Shown here: one piece after another, positions 1 through 8,948 of the stretch
How positions within the stretch are numbered: the stretch's first letter is position 1
Layout: the number at the start of each line of letters is the position of its first letter
Source of the DNA: Bradyrhizobium nivariense
GTDB taxonomy: Bacteria > Pseudomonadota > Alphaproteobacteria > Rhizobiales > Xanthobacteraceae
NCBI RefSeq assembly: GCF_029846715.1
Contig: NZ_JARVWW010000055.1
Location: 1-32,153, forward strand
Length of the DNA: 32,153 nucleotides
Direction of reading: 5' to 3'
Translations under genes and position numbers: made by a program
The notes under the pieces: generated by a model
The model's input: only the letters and a program-made list of their open reading frames with translations
Database searches by the model: none
Told to the model about the DNA's origin: nothing

Positions 1-2
1 GG

Positions 3-50
3 AAGCTCCTGCGCCAAGCCGACAAGCCCGCCGGTCAGCAGGCCGCCTGA
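3..50 (+). CDS. 3' end of an unidentified gene (partial)
   Basis: One plus-strand frame is open from the window edge to a TGA at 48-50 and would encode a 15-residue C-terminus ending in QQAA. It stops only 3 nt before the end of the convergent ATPase pseudogene. It is too short to assign; transposase tails can look like this, but nothing here proves it. The abrupt junction with the truncated ATPase would fit an insertion or deletion breakpoint. Confidence 0.2.
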   Translation, partial: KLLRQADKPAGQQAA

Positions 51-53
51 CCT

Positions 54-701
54 TCACGCAACGCCATCATAGAGCTCGCCGTGCCGCGCGCATGCGTCAA
101 TCAGGCGGTCCTCGTCGTATGCGTACCCCTCACGCAGCTCTTCGCGCATGCGCAGCTGTGCATTAACATTCGAGAAGGGCTCGTCGAGAACGAGTACGGC
201 CGGCCGCATCGCCAGAGCGCGCGCCAGTGCGGTGCGCTGTTGCCGGCCGCCTGAAAGCTGACTGGGCAGCCGCTCGGCAAAATGCGGCAATTCGACCAGT
301 TTGAGCATTTCGCCCACGCCTTTTCTACGTCGGTGCGGGGCCACTTTGGGTGTTTCCAGACCAAAAGCGACGTTCTGAGCCACGGTCATATGGGGAAACA
401 AGGCATACCTCTGGAACACTATTCCCGTATCACGCCGTTAGGGAGGTTTGTGCGTCATATCGAGGCTGTTGATGCGGATAGAGCGCAAGGTTCGCTCTAC
501 AAATCCGGCAACCATCCGCAGGGTTGTTGCCTTGCCAGAGCGCGACGGGCTGAGCAGGCAAACGAGCTCGCCCCGACGCGCACGGAGCGAAACGCTGGCA
601 ACAGCAATCGCTTCACCGTGGTGCTTGGAGACAGATTGCAACTCCACAACAACGTCGCCCGCTCTCTGCAAGGAAGCGTCATGGTGCTTTGGCAATGCCA
701 C
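54..701 (-). pseudogene. ABC transporter ATP-binding protein (PotA/FbpC type), interrupted and truncated
   Basis: This was the ATPase of the polyamine-type importer encoded just upstream. The minus frame reads VELQSVSKHHG, a Walker A region, then DMTHKPP, an in-frame TAA at 438-440, and continues in the same frame with RRDTGIVFQRYALFPHM (Q-loop), LSGGRQQR (signature) and VLVLDEPFSN (Walker B). One nonsense codon therefore splits it, probably replacing Tyr in the usual PPYRRDTG. The Walker A reads SPSRSGKAT where GPSGSGKTT is expected, so nucleotide binding would also be lost. After MREELR the sequence departs from the family and ends about 25 residues later, giving about 215 residues where about 350 are usual; the H-loop and C-terminal regulatory domain are missing. 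It lies 15 nt after the permease gene, as the last member of the operon. Confidence 0.85.
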
Positions 702-716
702 ATCTAGTCTCCCCGA

Positions 717-1559
717 TTACGCAAGCCCTTCCGCGCTGATCAAATGCTCGATGGTCAGGATCACGATCAATGTCACCAGGATCATAATGGCCGATACGGC
801 CGCGACCGTCGGGTCATAGACGGTGTCGAGATATATAAATATTTGTATGGGCAAAGTGATCCGACCGCCAGACGTGAGAAACGCAGAAACTGTCGCGTTT
901 CCAAACGATGTCACGAAGGCGAAGATCGCTGCGGACAGCAAGCCCGGCAGAATGAGTGGCACGGTGATACGCCGGATGACTTGCAGAGGCGTGGCGCGGA
1001 GGTTCATCGCCGCCTCTTCGATAACGCGGTCATGCAGCGCGAGACTGGCGAGTATCGTTCGAACGGCATAGGGAATCGCAAGAACGAGATGGCCCAGGAG
1101 CAAAGGATATATCGTCCGCGCAAGCCCCAGAAACGCAAAGAGGTGCAATAGCCCGAGCCCCAGGACGACCGCCGGCACGGTCAACGGCGAAAAGGCGAGG
1201 CCCTGCAGAAATGTCTTTCCGCGAAAGTGATATCGGTTGATGGCGAATGCGGCCGCAAAGCCGATCACCAGCGCAATAACCGCGACCAGCACGGCGACGT
1301 ACGTGCTGGTCCAGAGCGCAGATCTGAAAGCGTCGCTTTCGTACGCTGCCTTGTACCAGCGCAGCGAATAGCCAACCGGGGGGAATTCCATCGTTTCGCC
1401 GCTGGTAAAGGATGCGGCGACAACCAGAATCACCGGTAGCGCGAGCATGCAGAAGGCCAGTGCACGAAGGAACGTCCCGCTGATGGACATCAGGATGTCG
1501 ATCAAGTCCGAGCGCATCCTCATCCGCCGCAATCCAGTCAAACGTTGGAGATGCGTCAT
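717..1559 (-). CDS. ABC transporter permease (PotC/type 2 permease)
   Basis: This is an inner-membrane permease subunit of 280 aa, the normal length for the PotC-like branch. Hydrophobic segments start around residue 30 and continue to the C-terminus. The cytoplasmic EAA loop that contacts the ATPase is seen as EEAAMNLRATPLQVIRRITVPLILPG around residues 180-206. Its ATG overlaps the stop of the preceding permease by 4 nt (ATGA, 1556-1559), so the two are translationally coupled. It appears intact, but its ATPase partner downstream is broken, so transport would need an ATPase encoded elsewhere. The substrate is not shown by the sequence; spermidine/putrescine, aminoethylphosphonate and opine importers all use this architecture. 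Confidence 0.88.
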   Translation of the reverse strand: MTHLQRLTGLRRMRMRSDLIDILMSISGTFLRALAFCMLALPVILVVAASFTSGETMEFPPVGYSLRWYKAAYESDAFRSALWTSTYVAVLVAVIALVIGFAAAFAINRYHFRGKTFLQGLAFSPLTVPAVVLGLGLLHLFAFLGLARTIYPLLLGHLVLAIPYAVRTILASLALHDRVIEEAAMNLRATPLQVIRRITVPLILPGLLSAAIFAFVTSFGNATVSAFLTSGGRITLPIQIFIYLDTVYDPTVAAVSAIMILVTLIVILTIEHLISAEGLA

Positions 1560-2428
1560 GTCCTCACCTTTCTGAGAAGACGTGACCCAAGCAGGAGGTT
1601 CATTACCGCCGTGAAACTAATTACGCTCAAAAAGAGCACGAAAGCCATGGCCGCACCTGAGGGCCAGTTCAATTCCGTCATGATGCGATCATAGATCACC
1701 CCTCCAAGCATGGCCGTGCGACCTCCCCCAATTAGACGAGGTGTAATGAACGCCGAGATCGAGAGTACGAACACAAGATTGAGGCCAACAAGAGTGCCAG
1801 GAAGCGCGAGCGGGATGATGATTTTCTGAAAAGTGACGAAGCGATTCGCACGTAGATTTGCCGCAGCGTGTTCAAGCACTGGATTGATCTGAGTGACCAC
1901 GCTCATGATGGATAAGATCATGTACGGAAGACACTCCTGCACCAGCACCAATATCACGGCAGGTCGATTGAACAGCAAACGTTCCGGCGACGAAAACACG
2001 CCGAGGCCGACGAGGAGTGAATTTACAAACCCGTTGCGGCCGAGAACGATCAACCAGCCGAATACGACGACGACGAGGCTGAGCGTCATCGGCATGATGA
2101 CGATGATGGTTTGCCATCGCCGCACCCGTGCGGGTAGCCGGGCGAGCGAATACCCGGTTGGAAATCCTATTAGCAGGCAGAGCAAGCAAACAATGAGCCC
2201 GTCGACGAACGTCTCCAACAATATTCTGACGTAATAGGGGTCCGCAAAGAAATCTGAATACTGTTTTAGAGTGAAGCCGCTTCCGTTGAAAAGGTAGTTC
2301 CCATTCAGGAAGCTGGCTCGTAGCAATCCCAACAGCGGCGCAACAAAAAAGGCAACGAGAAGCAAGACCATGGGCGCCAGCAAGAGCGCTGGTATCGATT
2401 TTCGGTAGTTCTCGACAGCCTGCTTCAC
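1556..2428 (-). CDS. ABC transporter permease (PotB type)
   Basis: This is the first of two inner-membrane permeases, 290 aa, with a strongly hydrophobic N-terminal segment at about residues 13-36 and further spans spread over the protein. The EAA loop appears as EHAAANLRANRFVTFQKIIIPLALPG around residues 185-211. It is coupled to the next permease by a 4-nt overlap. The gene is about 630 nt downstream of its binding-protein gene, an unusually wide gap within such an operon. The sequence GGAGG lies just upstream of the ATG (plus strand 2431-2437 reads cctcctc). It appears intact. Confidence 0.88.
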   Translation of the reverse strand: MKQAVENYRKSIPALLLAPMVLLLVAFFVAPLLGLLRASFLNGNYLFNGSGFTLKQYSDFFADPYYVRILLETFVDGLIVCLLCLLIGFPTGYSLARLPARVRRWQTIIVIMPMTLSLVVVVFGWLIVLGRNGFVNSLLVGLGVFSSPERLLFNRPAVILVLVQECLPYMILSIMSVVTQINPVLEHAAANLRANRFVTFQKIIIPLALPGTLVGLNLVFVLSISAFITPRLIGGGRTAMLGGVIYDRIMTELNWPSGAAMAFVLFLSVISFTAVMNLLLGSRLLRKVRT

Positions 2429-2459
2429 CGCGCCTCCTCCCTAGCCCCCGTTGAACCAC

Positions 2460-3059
2460 GTCCCGCTACCGTCGTCATGCCACTCGACCCGCATCCGCCT
2501 CAGCGTTGGCTGTCCAGGAATTCCACGGTATCTTTGGATTTCGAACGGCACGCAGCGCGTCGAGCTGCTGCAAGATCGCGATCGTCCCTTAAGCGCTCTG
2601 ATTCTTGCCGACCCCTTTTGAACTCGGACTCCGACTTGCTGATCATGAGGTCAGCAGCCGACCTGGAGCGGCGCAATCGAATCTTCTCGAGCGTAGGACA
2701 TTGTGCACTGCTTCAGCTGATCATCCGCAACGCGATCCGTGACATGCGCTTCGCGGCTCGCGTGACCTCTTCCCCGCGCCGTTCCCTCGAAGTTGGTCGA
2801 GCGGGGCGCACAACTCGCGACCAGGATTTCGGTGCGATCGCTCTCGAACTCCAAAACTCGCACCACGAAGCGGACGATATTTCTGGGCGCGGCAACGATG
2901 GGCGGTGGCCACATAATGCTGCTCTCCCTGGTGTGAGACGATGGGACAAGACCTTTTGTAGCCAACCACCGGGCCGCAGCGCGACGGAGTCGATCAGAAC
3001 CTTGTAAGCCACCTGTTCAGTTCGCGTCGTCGCGTCTAGGGCCATCAATGGCGTCAAGT
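2460..3059. other. intergenic stretch inside the ABC operon, no recognised gene
   Basis: This 600-nt gap separates the binding-protein gene from the first permease. Open frames exist on both strands, for example minus 2651-2965 and a minus frame ending at 2503 that reads like a charged C-terminus, and plus 2477-3007. None shows a family motif, and neighbouring minus frames seem to pass a reading from one to another, as in a decayed gene. I cannot identify it. Confidence 0.3.
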
Positions 3060-4112
3060 TCACGCGGCGATGATCTTATTGAACCGCTCTATTCGTGCAC
3101 TATGGCCCGCCGACCACTTTTCCCAGTCGACCTTTAATCTCAGTGCCGCACGCTCGGGGGATGCGAACACGAGTCGCTTGCGCAAGCCGTTCGGCAATTT
3201 GACGTCCGTGGTCGGCTCGTACCCGACGGTCTCAGGCAAGGCGCGTTGTCCCTGGTCGGACAGGATCTGTTCCAGGAACGCGTACGCCGCTTCCGGGTGC
3301 TTCGTTCCCTTGATGAGGTTCATATAAGTGAGCGCACCGCAAATGCCTTTGGAGGGGACGACGAACTCGATGGGGAAACCCTTGCCCTTCAATTCGAAGT
3401 AGGCGCTGTTCCAGAAGGGGCCTGCCTGGACCTCTTTGCTCTGATACATCTGCATCTGAGGAATTTGCCCCTGCGCGACGGCGACGAGATTCGGCTTGGT
3501 CGCCTCGAGGATCTTCCACGCGGGCTCCATGTCCGTCACCGAGCCGCCGTTTTCCTGCGCCCAGCCGAGAAGATACAGGCTGGAAGTTGGAGTAGTCGCG
3601 GGGAAAAGGACCACCTTCCCTTTCAGGTCCGGTCGGGCGAGATCCGAATACGAGGTGAGCGGCTGCTTGATAGAGTCCGGATTGTATCCCACCCCTTGGG
3701 CCGCGAGGCTGAAGGGCACGCCGTGGTCTCCGAACTCGCGGAAATCGGAAAGGATCCGTTTCAAACCGGCTACATCCGACTCCTTGATCTCTTCGGTGAC
3801 GCCGCCTTTGATAAGATCGGGCATCACAGAGCTGTCGCCCATGAATAAGTCAACCTCAGGCTCGTCCTTCTGCGAGATCAGCTTGATCAGCTGAGATGCG
3901 AGGGCGCCGCGGACCACTTCAACCTTGAGCCCGTACTTCTCCAATAACGGCGCGCTTACGTTCTTCGTGATTGCCTCTTCAAACAGCCCGCCCCACGAGT
4001 TCACACGCAAGGTGATGCCGGCAAATTTTCTTGTTTGGGCATGGATGTACGGTGCAGTCACAGCAGTACCAGCTGCCGCAGCCCCGATCTGCAGAAACGC
4101 TCGCCTTTGCAT
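3060..4112 (-). CDS. extracellular solute-binding protein, polyamine/iron-type (family 1), Tat-exported
   Basis: This is the periplasmic receptor of the ABC importer at 54-2428. The mature part shows the family pattern: ITLRVNSWGGLFEEA near the N-terminus, VDLFMGD, GVGYNPDSI, and a C-terminal EAAYAFLEQILS. The start at 4112 is preferred over the longer frame (from 4256). It has a strong Shine-Dalgarno (ggaggg, on the plus strand within 4117-4125) and begins with a signal peptide, MQRRAFLQIGAAAAG...APYIHA, in which the early basic pair suggests Tat or Sec export. The resulting protein has 350 aa, normal for the family. It appears intact. The ligand is not determined, and the linked monooxygenase suggests an organic nitrogen compound. 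Confidence 0.88.
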   Translation of the reverse strand: MQRRAFLQIGAAAAGTAVTAPYIHAQTRKFAGITLRVNSWGGLFEEAITKNVSAPLLEKYGLKVEVVRGALASQLIKLISQKDEPEVDLFMGDSSVMPDLIKGGVTEEIKESDVAGLKRILSDFREFGDHGVPFSLAAQGVGYNPDSIKQPLTSYSDLARPDLKGKVVLFPATTPTSSLYLLGWAQENGGSVTDMEPAWKILEATKPNLVAVAQGQIPQMQMYQSKEVQAGPFWNSAYFELKGKGFPIEFVVPSKGICGALTYMNLIKGTKHPEAAYAFLEQILSDQGQRALPETVGYEPTTDVKLPNGLRKRLVFASPERAALRLKVDWEKWSAGHSARIERFNKIIAA

Positions 4113-4564
4113 GTTCCACCCTCCTGTGTCGTGTCTGAGCACTTTTGTTCGTTGGGGCGTGAGCTTAGGCCGCCTGAAAGCCGAATTCTCGAAATCTGTC
4201 GGCTCTTTTGGCCGAAAGAGTGCGTCAAGCTCGCTTGCGACGGCGTTTTCCTGCAATCGCGCTTGCGCAAACCAGGGCTATGACCTTGTCTCGACGACCG
4301 AGCCTCTGAGATTGTTCACAGGTTTCGCAATCGCGAGGCCGGACTGTTTGTTGAACCAAGGAGTGGGGCGTAGCAATTCTCCTCACGCCGCTCTTTACAT
4401 CGCGCAGCGTGATCGTGCCGGCGCCACGACTGAGATGGGATGGGGCGCGGCAAGCGGGCCATGCTCGTGCTGCGTGACGAGTCTGTGGTGCGAGCAAAAA
4501 TCAGGTTTTGCGCGCTCCAGAGCCCTTAAACCGCTTCGCGCTCCGGCTAGACACTTCGATGTCC
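4113..4564. other. intergenic region upstream of the binding-protein gene
   Basis: This 450-nt stretch must hold the promoter of the ABC operon unless it is read through from the monooxygenase genes. Open frames on both strands (plus 3925-4704, minus 4225-4497) have no family resemblance, and one runs antisense through the signal-peptide region. I see no convincing promoter, terminator or repeat. Confidence 0.3.
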
Positions 4565-5880
4565 CTACTCTGCTCGGTGTCTTTTGCTCTGCGCGAAACG
4601 GTTCTCAGGCGTCGAAAAGCCGAAGCGGCTGCGCAGTGTCGAGCCACTGTACTCCGTGCGAAAGAGTCCCCGCCGCTGGAGTTCTGGTACAACAAGCTCC
4701 TTGAAGTCGATCAGAGACTTCGGAAATACGCAGGCGCGATCATGAAGCCGTCACATGCTTCAGTTTGAACCCATTGCTGCATGACATCGACAATGCTTCC
4801 CGCGGTGCCGTAGACCAAGATATAGCCGCGGGATACCGCAAAAAGGTCGTGAATCTCCCTCAGTATCAGATTTTCTCGGCGCGCCTTTGCATAGAGCACT
4901 GTGAGAAAGCTCTGCACCTCCTCAGACAAAGGTAAGTCTGGTAGCGGTCCATCCATCCGAAACTTCGACATGTCGTGACCCAATCGATCAGACATGATTT
5001 TAAGCGCCGAGCCCGGCTCAATAAGCTTCACAAGCTCGTCATACTTAGCCTTAGCCTCTTCCTCGGTGCGTCCGACTATCGGGAAGAAGCCTGGGAGAAT
5101 TTTTAAGCAATCCCGGGAGCGACCGGCCGCCTCAACCTGATCCTTCATTTTTTTGTAGAAGGTTCTTGCCTCCTCAATATCCTGCTGGATCGTAAACACG
5201 ATTTCCGCGTACTTGGCTGCAAAATGCTGGCCACTGGCTGACGATCCAGCCTGAACAATAACCGGCTGCCCCTGTGGCGAGCGGGATATACCCAGAGGCC
5301 CCTTCACTTTGAAGAATTTTCCTTGGTGGTTTACCGCATGAACCTTGGATCGATCAAAGAAGGTGCCGGTCTCCACGTCGTACAGCAGCGCATCGCTTTC
5401 CCAGCTGTCCCATAGTCCTTGGACGACGTCCAGGTATTCTGCCGCGATCTCATACCGAACGGCATGTGGTGGTAGTTTCTTGTCGAAGTTGTCAGACTGC
5501 TGTGCAGTCGTGACAACATTCCAACCAACTCGGCCGCCGCTGATTTTGTCCGCGGATAAAACAAGACGGGCGAGATTATATGGCTCCATGTAGGTCGTAG
5601 ACACGGTTGCAACCAACCCGATATTTCGGGTCCTGGCCGCGAGAGCAGAGATCAATGTTATTGGCTCAAGGCGAGCAGCCTGGCCAGGATGCCCATCAAG
5701 CTCCGCTGTGGGAGCATCTGCAAAGAACACAAAATCCAGTTTAGAGTCCTCAGCAAGCTGCGTGATTTCCAGAAGGGCTGAAAAATCCTCATGACTCTTG
5801 AAGGCACCCGGCAGCCTCCAACCGGAGACATGATTGCCCGTTCCAATAACGAAGACCCCAATGTTCATTTGCCGGGACAT
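4565..5880 (-). pseudogene. LLM-class flavin-dependent monooxygenase (NtaA/SnaA/DszA family), frameshifted near the C-terminus
   Basis: NtaA-type enzymes use FMNH2 supplied by a partner reductase to oxidise nitrogen- or sulfur-containing organics such as nitrilotriacetate. The family signature is clear: NIGVFVIGTGNHVSGWR at the N-terminus, FVFFADAPT, ISGGRVGWNVVTT, ARYE-like HAVRYEIAAEYLDVVQGLWDSW, and PVIVQAGSSASGQ. The main frame stops early at 4711-4713 after CDGFMIAPAYF. One nucleotide earlier in phase, the reading continues as SLIDFKELVVPELQRRGLFR and runs to a TAG at 4565-4567, which is the normal ending of this family. A single missing base around 4718-4723 explains it; the repaired protein would have about 438 aa, typical for the family. 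It is encoded 68 nt after the flavin reductase gene. Confidence 0.85.
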
Positions 5881-5948
5881 CGTCCATTTCTATTTCTGTT
5901 TCAAAGCCGGTAGGAAATTGTCTCTTACAGGTATCCGATTGATAGCCG

Positions 5949-6473
5949 TTAAGCGTTGGCCAGTGAAAAGAAGCGTCTATCTGCATATGCGAGGGCAACG
6001 GCGCCTGCGCGTACTCCGCCTTCGACTACCTCACCAATCACAACAGCATGATCGCCAACATCGAAAATGTTTATGACTTTGCACGCCGCGTACGCTGCAA
6101 TAGTTAGAAGGAGCGGACCGCCGATTCCACGCTCCGGTCTAGACCACTCGGTGGTACCGAATTTAGACGATGACTTCTTCGCGAAATGCATCGCGAGATC
6201 TTCCGCACCCTCCGTCAAATAATTAATCGAAAACGCTTCGGTTTCTTTCAGGGCGGCAAGGGTATTCGAGCTATTGCTTAGGCAAGCTAGAGCGAGCGGC
6301 GGCATTAACGAAACCGAGCAAACGGCAGTCATTGTTAAGCCACATGGAGCGCCGTCTTTTGTGAACGATGTGACCACAGTAGCCGGACCTGGCGCAGTGG
6401 CCATTATGCTTTTGAAAAGGTCTGAAGTGATCGGTGGAATTTGGTCCGTTGTAGCCCTGTCTGCGAAGATCAA
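5949..6473 (-). CDS. flavin reductase family protein (NtaB/HpaC-like), partner of the LLM monooxygenase
   Basis: This is a small NAD(P)H:flavin oxidoreductase with the FMN-binding split-barrel pattern: MATAPGPATVVTSFTKDGAP, GLTMTAVCSVSL, PPLALACLSNSSNT, FSINYL, and a C-terminal GDHAVVIGEVVEG. It supplies reduced flavin to the neighbouring monooxygenase. The open frame extends to a TTG at 6557, but that adds residues untypical of the family. A TTG at 6473 preceded by GGGAGG (spacing 5 nt) fits better, giving about 174 aa. No ATG is available upstream of the conserved domain, so the start remains uncertain. It appears intact and probably forms an operon with the monooxygenase. Confidence 0.8.
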   Translation of the reverse strand: MIFADRATTDQIPPITSDLFKSIMATAPGPATVVTSFTKDGAPCGLTMTAVCSVSLMPPLALACLSNSSNTLAALKETEAFSINYLTEGAEDLAMHFAKKSSSKFGTTEWSRPERGIGGPLLLTIAAYAACKVINIFDVGDHAVVIGEVVEGGVRAGAVALAYADRRFFSLANA

Positions 6474-6557
6474 GACGGCCTCCCGATTGATCTGATCGAA
6501 GAGTGGAGATGTGTTTCCTGTTCGACGATAGCGACATTTGATTATTGGCTTATGCAA

Positions 6558-7073
6558 TCATGCGTGTTTCACGCTTAAATCCTGCGTTTGTCTCTTCTTC
6601 TTCGACGGATACCGTCATATTTTCAGTTGCTCTGCACGCCTGCCGGTCAGGCGGACTTATTCAGCGGCTTCCGTCGGCGTTGACGGAAAACCATCTTCTT
6701 CGATCGAAGGCACTCGCTTGACGCGTAGGCTCCGGCTAAGTTGTCCGCGCTCACTGATCGAGCATTCATCGTAACATCGACGCCCATAGGGAGGCCGATC
6801 AAGCCTCCGCGCAACTGCCAACAGTTGCTCCGCCGATTGCGCGCCCAGCATGGTCACCTCACGGTTGGCGACATCACACGAAGGCATGGGGCCGATACGT
6901 CGCGAGCGGCTCCAATGTGATCCGACTTCCCTCCAAAGTTTCTTAATGGCCGGCCGTGATCACTTTCCTAGCATCTGTCGCTGCTAGCTTCGGATCGAAC
7001 TACGAAAATTCCGCCGATAAGACGATGACGAGCGTAGGGAGGATGCTCATGCGCCGGGCTGTTGGTCGTCTGC
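6558..7073. other. intergenic region upstream of the monooxygenase pair
   Basis: About 520 nt with only unconvincing frames (minus 6657-6887, plus 6538-6774). It presumably holds the promoter for the minus-strand reductase/monooxygenase genes. I see no clear hairpin, repeat or conserved motif. Confidence 0.3.
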
Positions 7074-7280
7074 CTAATGCCAGTCCACGCCGTAGAGGCG
7101 GATCATCTCGCGACGGGACCGCTCGACGAAGGCGCGCTCGACGCAAAAGCCGGCGCTGACTGAAGCAGCCAGCGCAAGACCGCACGCGATGTCGCTATTC
7201 ATAAAATTCCAAAGAATGTTGCTGCCGGCGACTACGATAAAAACGGGTGCCATGACCGTATTGCGAAATGCCTTGACCAT
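7074..7280 (-). CDS. small membrane protein, unknown
   Basis: This is a 68-aa frame with a well-placed Shine-Dalgarno (GAGGAAAC, 5 nt before the ATG). It encodes one or two hydrophobic segments: VMAPVFIVVAGSNILWNFM at about residues 9-27 and ACGLALAASVSAGFC at about 32-46. A charged C-terminus follows (VERSRREMIRLYGVDWH). No family is recognised. The hydrophobic layout and ribosome binding site favour a real gene, but it stands alone and could be a remnant. Confidence 0.4.
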   Translation of the reverse strand: MVKAFRNTVMAPVFIVVAGSNILWNFMNSDIACGLALAASVSAGFCVERAFVERSRREMIRLYGVDWH

Positions 7281-7623
7281 GTTGTTTCCTCAGCTAGTTC
7301 CCGAACCTCCTAGCATTGTAACCAGGACGATCAGCAGCGTTGATAGCCATAGTTCGCTGTCTTTCTGCTCGATTAGCTTGGGTTCGTCCGCGATATGGCA
7401 CGGCAATGAAATTCAGCTGCGCGCGCCAGCTCGCGCCAGACAATCTCGAAAACAAGGCGGGCCTCCTCGAAATGTCTCGGCGATGCCTCTCCGCTGCACG
7501 GTGCCCGGCTAGAAGGCGCAGGTCCAAATGGATAGCGGCGCGGACACTCCGGCGCGGCGGCCGATCGCGCCGACGCGCACGTCACCGAAATTCAGCTAGG
7601 ACAGCTTTAGAGCCGGCAGAACT
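7281..7623. other. GC-rich intergenic stretch, no recognised gene
   Basis: It lies between the small membrane protein and the operator of the FAD monooxygenase gene. Overlapping frames on both strands are rich in Arg and Ala, as expected from shadow frames of GC-rich DNA. A minus frame at about 7388-7470 reads EARLVFEIVWRELARAAEF and might be a gene remnant, but I cannot place it. Confidence 0.25.
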
Positions 7624-7668
7624 ATTTGTATTGCTGGCTGTACAATTAATCTTCAGTCGGTCTATACT
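7624..7668 (+). promoter_or_regulatory. operator/promoter of the FAD monooxygenase gene: TTGTA-N10-TACAA inverted repeat
   Basis: A perfect 5-bp inverted repeat with a 10-nt spacer lies at 7626-7645, flanked by AT (7624-7625) and TT (7646-7647). The right arm contains TGTACA (7639-7644), 4 of 6 matches to a -35 box. TATACT at 7663-7668 is a good -10 box at 18-nt spacing. A bound regulator would cover the -35 region. The same motif, reading the same way relative to its gene, lies upstream of the Ehu-type transporter (17998-18021). Confidence 0.6.
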
Positions 7669-7762
7669 CGGCTATTCAGCAAACGTGGATCCAATTCAGG
7701 ATCGCTGGGCATGAACATGATGTACGGACTTAATTTATTGCGCGATTCTGGTGGGGTTTGAG

Positions 7763-8848
7763 ATGCGAGTTGGTATCTGTGGCGCCGGACTGGGGGGACT
7801 CTCTGCAGCTGTCGGGCTGAAGGCATTGGGATTTGATGTAGCTGTGTTTGAGCGATCTCCTGTCCTTAGGGCAACGGGAGCTGGTTTGATGCTCTGGCCG
7901 AACGGAGTGCGGGCACTATATGGCCTGGGACTGAAGGAGCAGATTGATGCCATTTCGGTCAAGATTGAGCGCTACTATAACTACGATGCCGCGGGCAATT
8001 TGCTCTTTGAGAAAGATACAAGTGACTGGCCCCGTAAATATGGTGCGCCGGCAATCGGAGTGCATCGCTCGGCATTGACCTCGATGCTAGCTGACTCATA
8101 CGGAACGGATCTCATAAGGTTTGATCATGAGGTCGTGTCTGTCGAGAATGGCAGCGACAAAGCCGTTTGCCACTTCAGTAATGGGTCGAGCTATGAGGGC
8201 GACTTCATCATCGCTGCTGACGGAATTTTTTCAGCCGTACGTGAGAAATTGGTAGGTGGAGTTCGTTTCCAGCCCAACGAGCATCACGCATATCGTTGGC
8301 GCGCTATATTCAACCTTGAACAGCTGGACATAGATCCGGCAGCGCAAACCGGCTTTTACGCGCCGGGTGGATGGATCGCATTCCTTCCCATAGGAAATGG
8401 AAAGGCATACTGGTTCGGTTCAGTAAGCGGAGCAAACAATCCGAACGAGTTCCTTGATTACTTTAGCTCTTGGACAAACACTCCTGTTTCAGGGGCGTTT
8501 AGCATTACCCCGAAGGATGCAATTATTCAAAGCTCCCTCGATGTTCCAGAAGGGCTCCCCGAAAAATGGACGCACGGCCGTATTACGTTGCTTGGGGATG
8601 CCGCACATCCACCAGTTCCTGATCTTGCGCAGGGTGCCGGCCAAGCGCTCATTGACTCGCGAGTTCTGCGAGATGTCTTTGCCGAAACAAGCGATGTTGA
8701 TGAGGCTCTCGCTACCTATGAAGACAAGCGTCTCAAAGCCGCTTACTACGTGGTGAAATGCTCGCAGCAAGGAAGCTACCTTGGACGCAATAGGGTAGAC
8801 CCAATAGTAGTGCGCTATGAGCGCGAAATTGAAGCTATGGGCGTGTAA
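7763..8848 (+). CDS. FAD-dependent class A monooxygenase (HpxO/salicylate-hydroxylase-like)
   Basis: This is a single-component flavoprotein hydroxylase using FAD and NAD(P)H, predicted to be cytoplasmic. The N-terminal FAD fingerprint is VGICGAGLGGLSAAVGLKALG (GxGxxG at residues 7-12). The middle AADGIFSAVRE is the DG motif, and GRITLLGDAAHPPVPDLAQGAGQA near residue 275-298 is the GD motif that contacts the FAD ribityl chain. The length of 361 aa fits the family. The ATG at 7763 is preferred to an upstream GTG because ggtgggg lies just ahead of it. It resembles urate hydroxylase HpxO in outline (WPNGVRALYGLGL; AHP...D.AQGAG), but substrate residues cannot be judged by eye. It is visibly more A+T-rich than its neighbours, in keeping with horizontal acquisition. 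It appears intact. Confidence 0.85.
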   Translation: MRVGICGAGLGGLSAAVGLKALGFDVAVFERSPVLRATGAGLMLWPNGVRALYGLGLKEQIDAISVKIERYYNYDAAGNLLFEKDTSDWPRKYGAPAIGVHRSALTSMLADSYGTDLIRFDHEVVSVENGSDKAVCHFSNGSSYEGDFIIAADGIFSAVREKLVGGVRFQPNEHHAYRWRAIFNLEQLDIDPAAQTGFYAPGGWIAFLPIGNGKAYWFGSVSGANNPNEFLDYFSSWTNTPVSGAFSITPKDAIIQSSLDVPEGLPEKWTHGRITLLGDAAHPPVPDLAQGAGQALIDSRVLRDVFAETSDVDEALATYEDKRLKAAYYVVKCSQQGSYLGRNRVDPIVVRYEREIEAMGV

Positions 8849-8948
8849 GTTCGTGCAAGCGTCCGGCTATCAATTTAGCGCCTCCTTACTGTGTTCATGC
8901 TGCCGCCAACCGCCGCAACATCAGCTTTGAGTGACTGGGAGTGAAACT

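Noticed and set aside
2477..3007. 176-aa plus-strand frame in the ABC operon gap
   Set aside because: No motif and low-complexity Arg/Ser composition; neighbouring minus frames look equally open.
3925..4704. 259-aa plus-strand open frame
   Set aside because: It runs antisense through the receptor's signal-peptide region and the upstream gap, is Cys/Ser/Arg-rich without motifs, and has no ribosome site.
7626..7646. TTGTAT and TACAAT read as -35 and -10 boxes
   Set aside because: Their spacing is 9 nt where about 17 is needed; the inverted symmetry and the second copy fit an operator.
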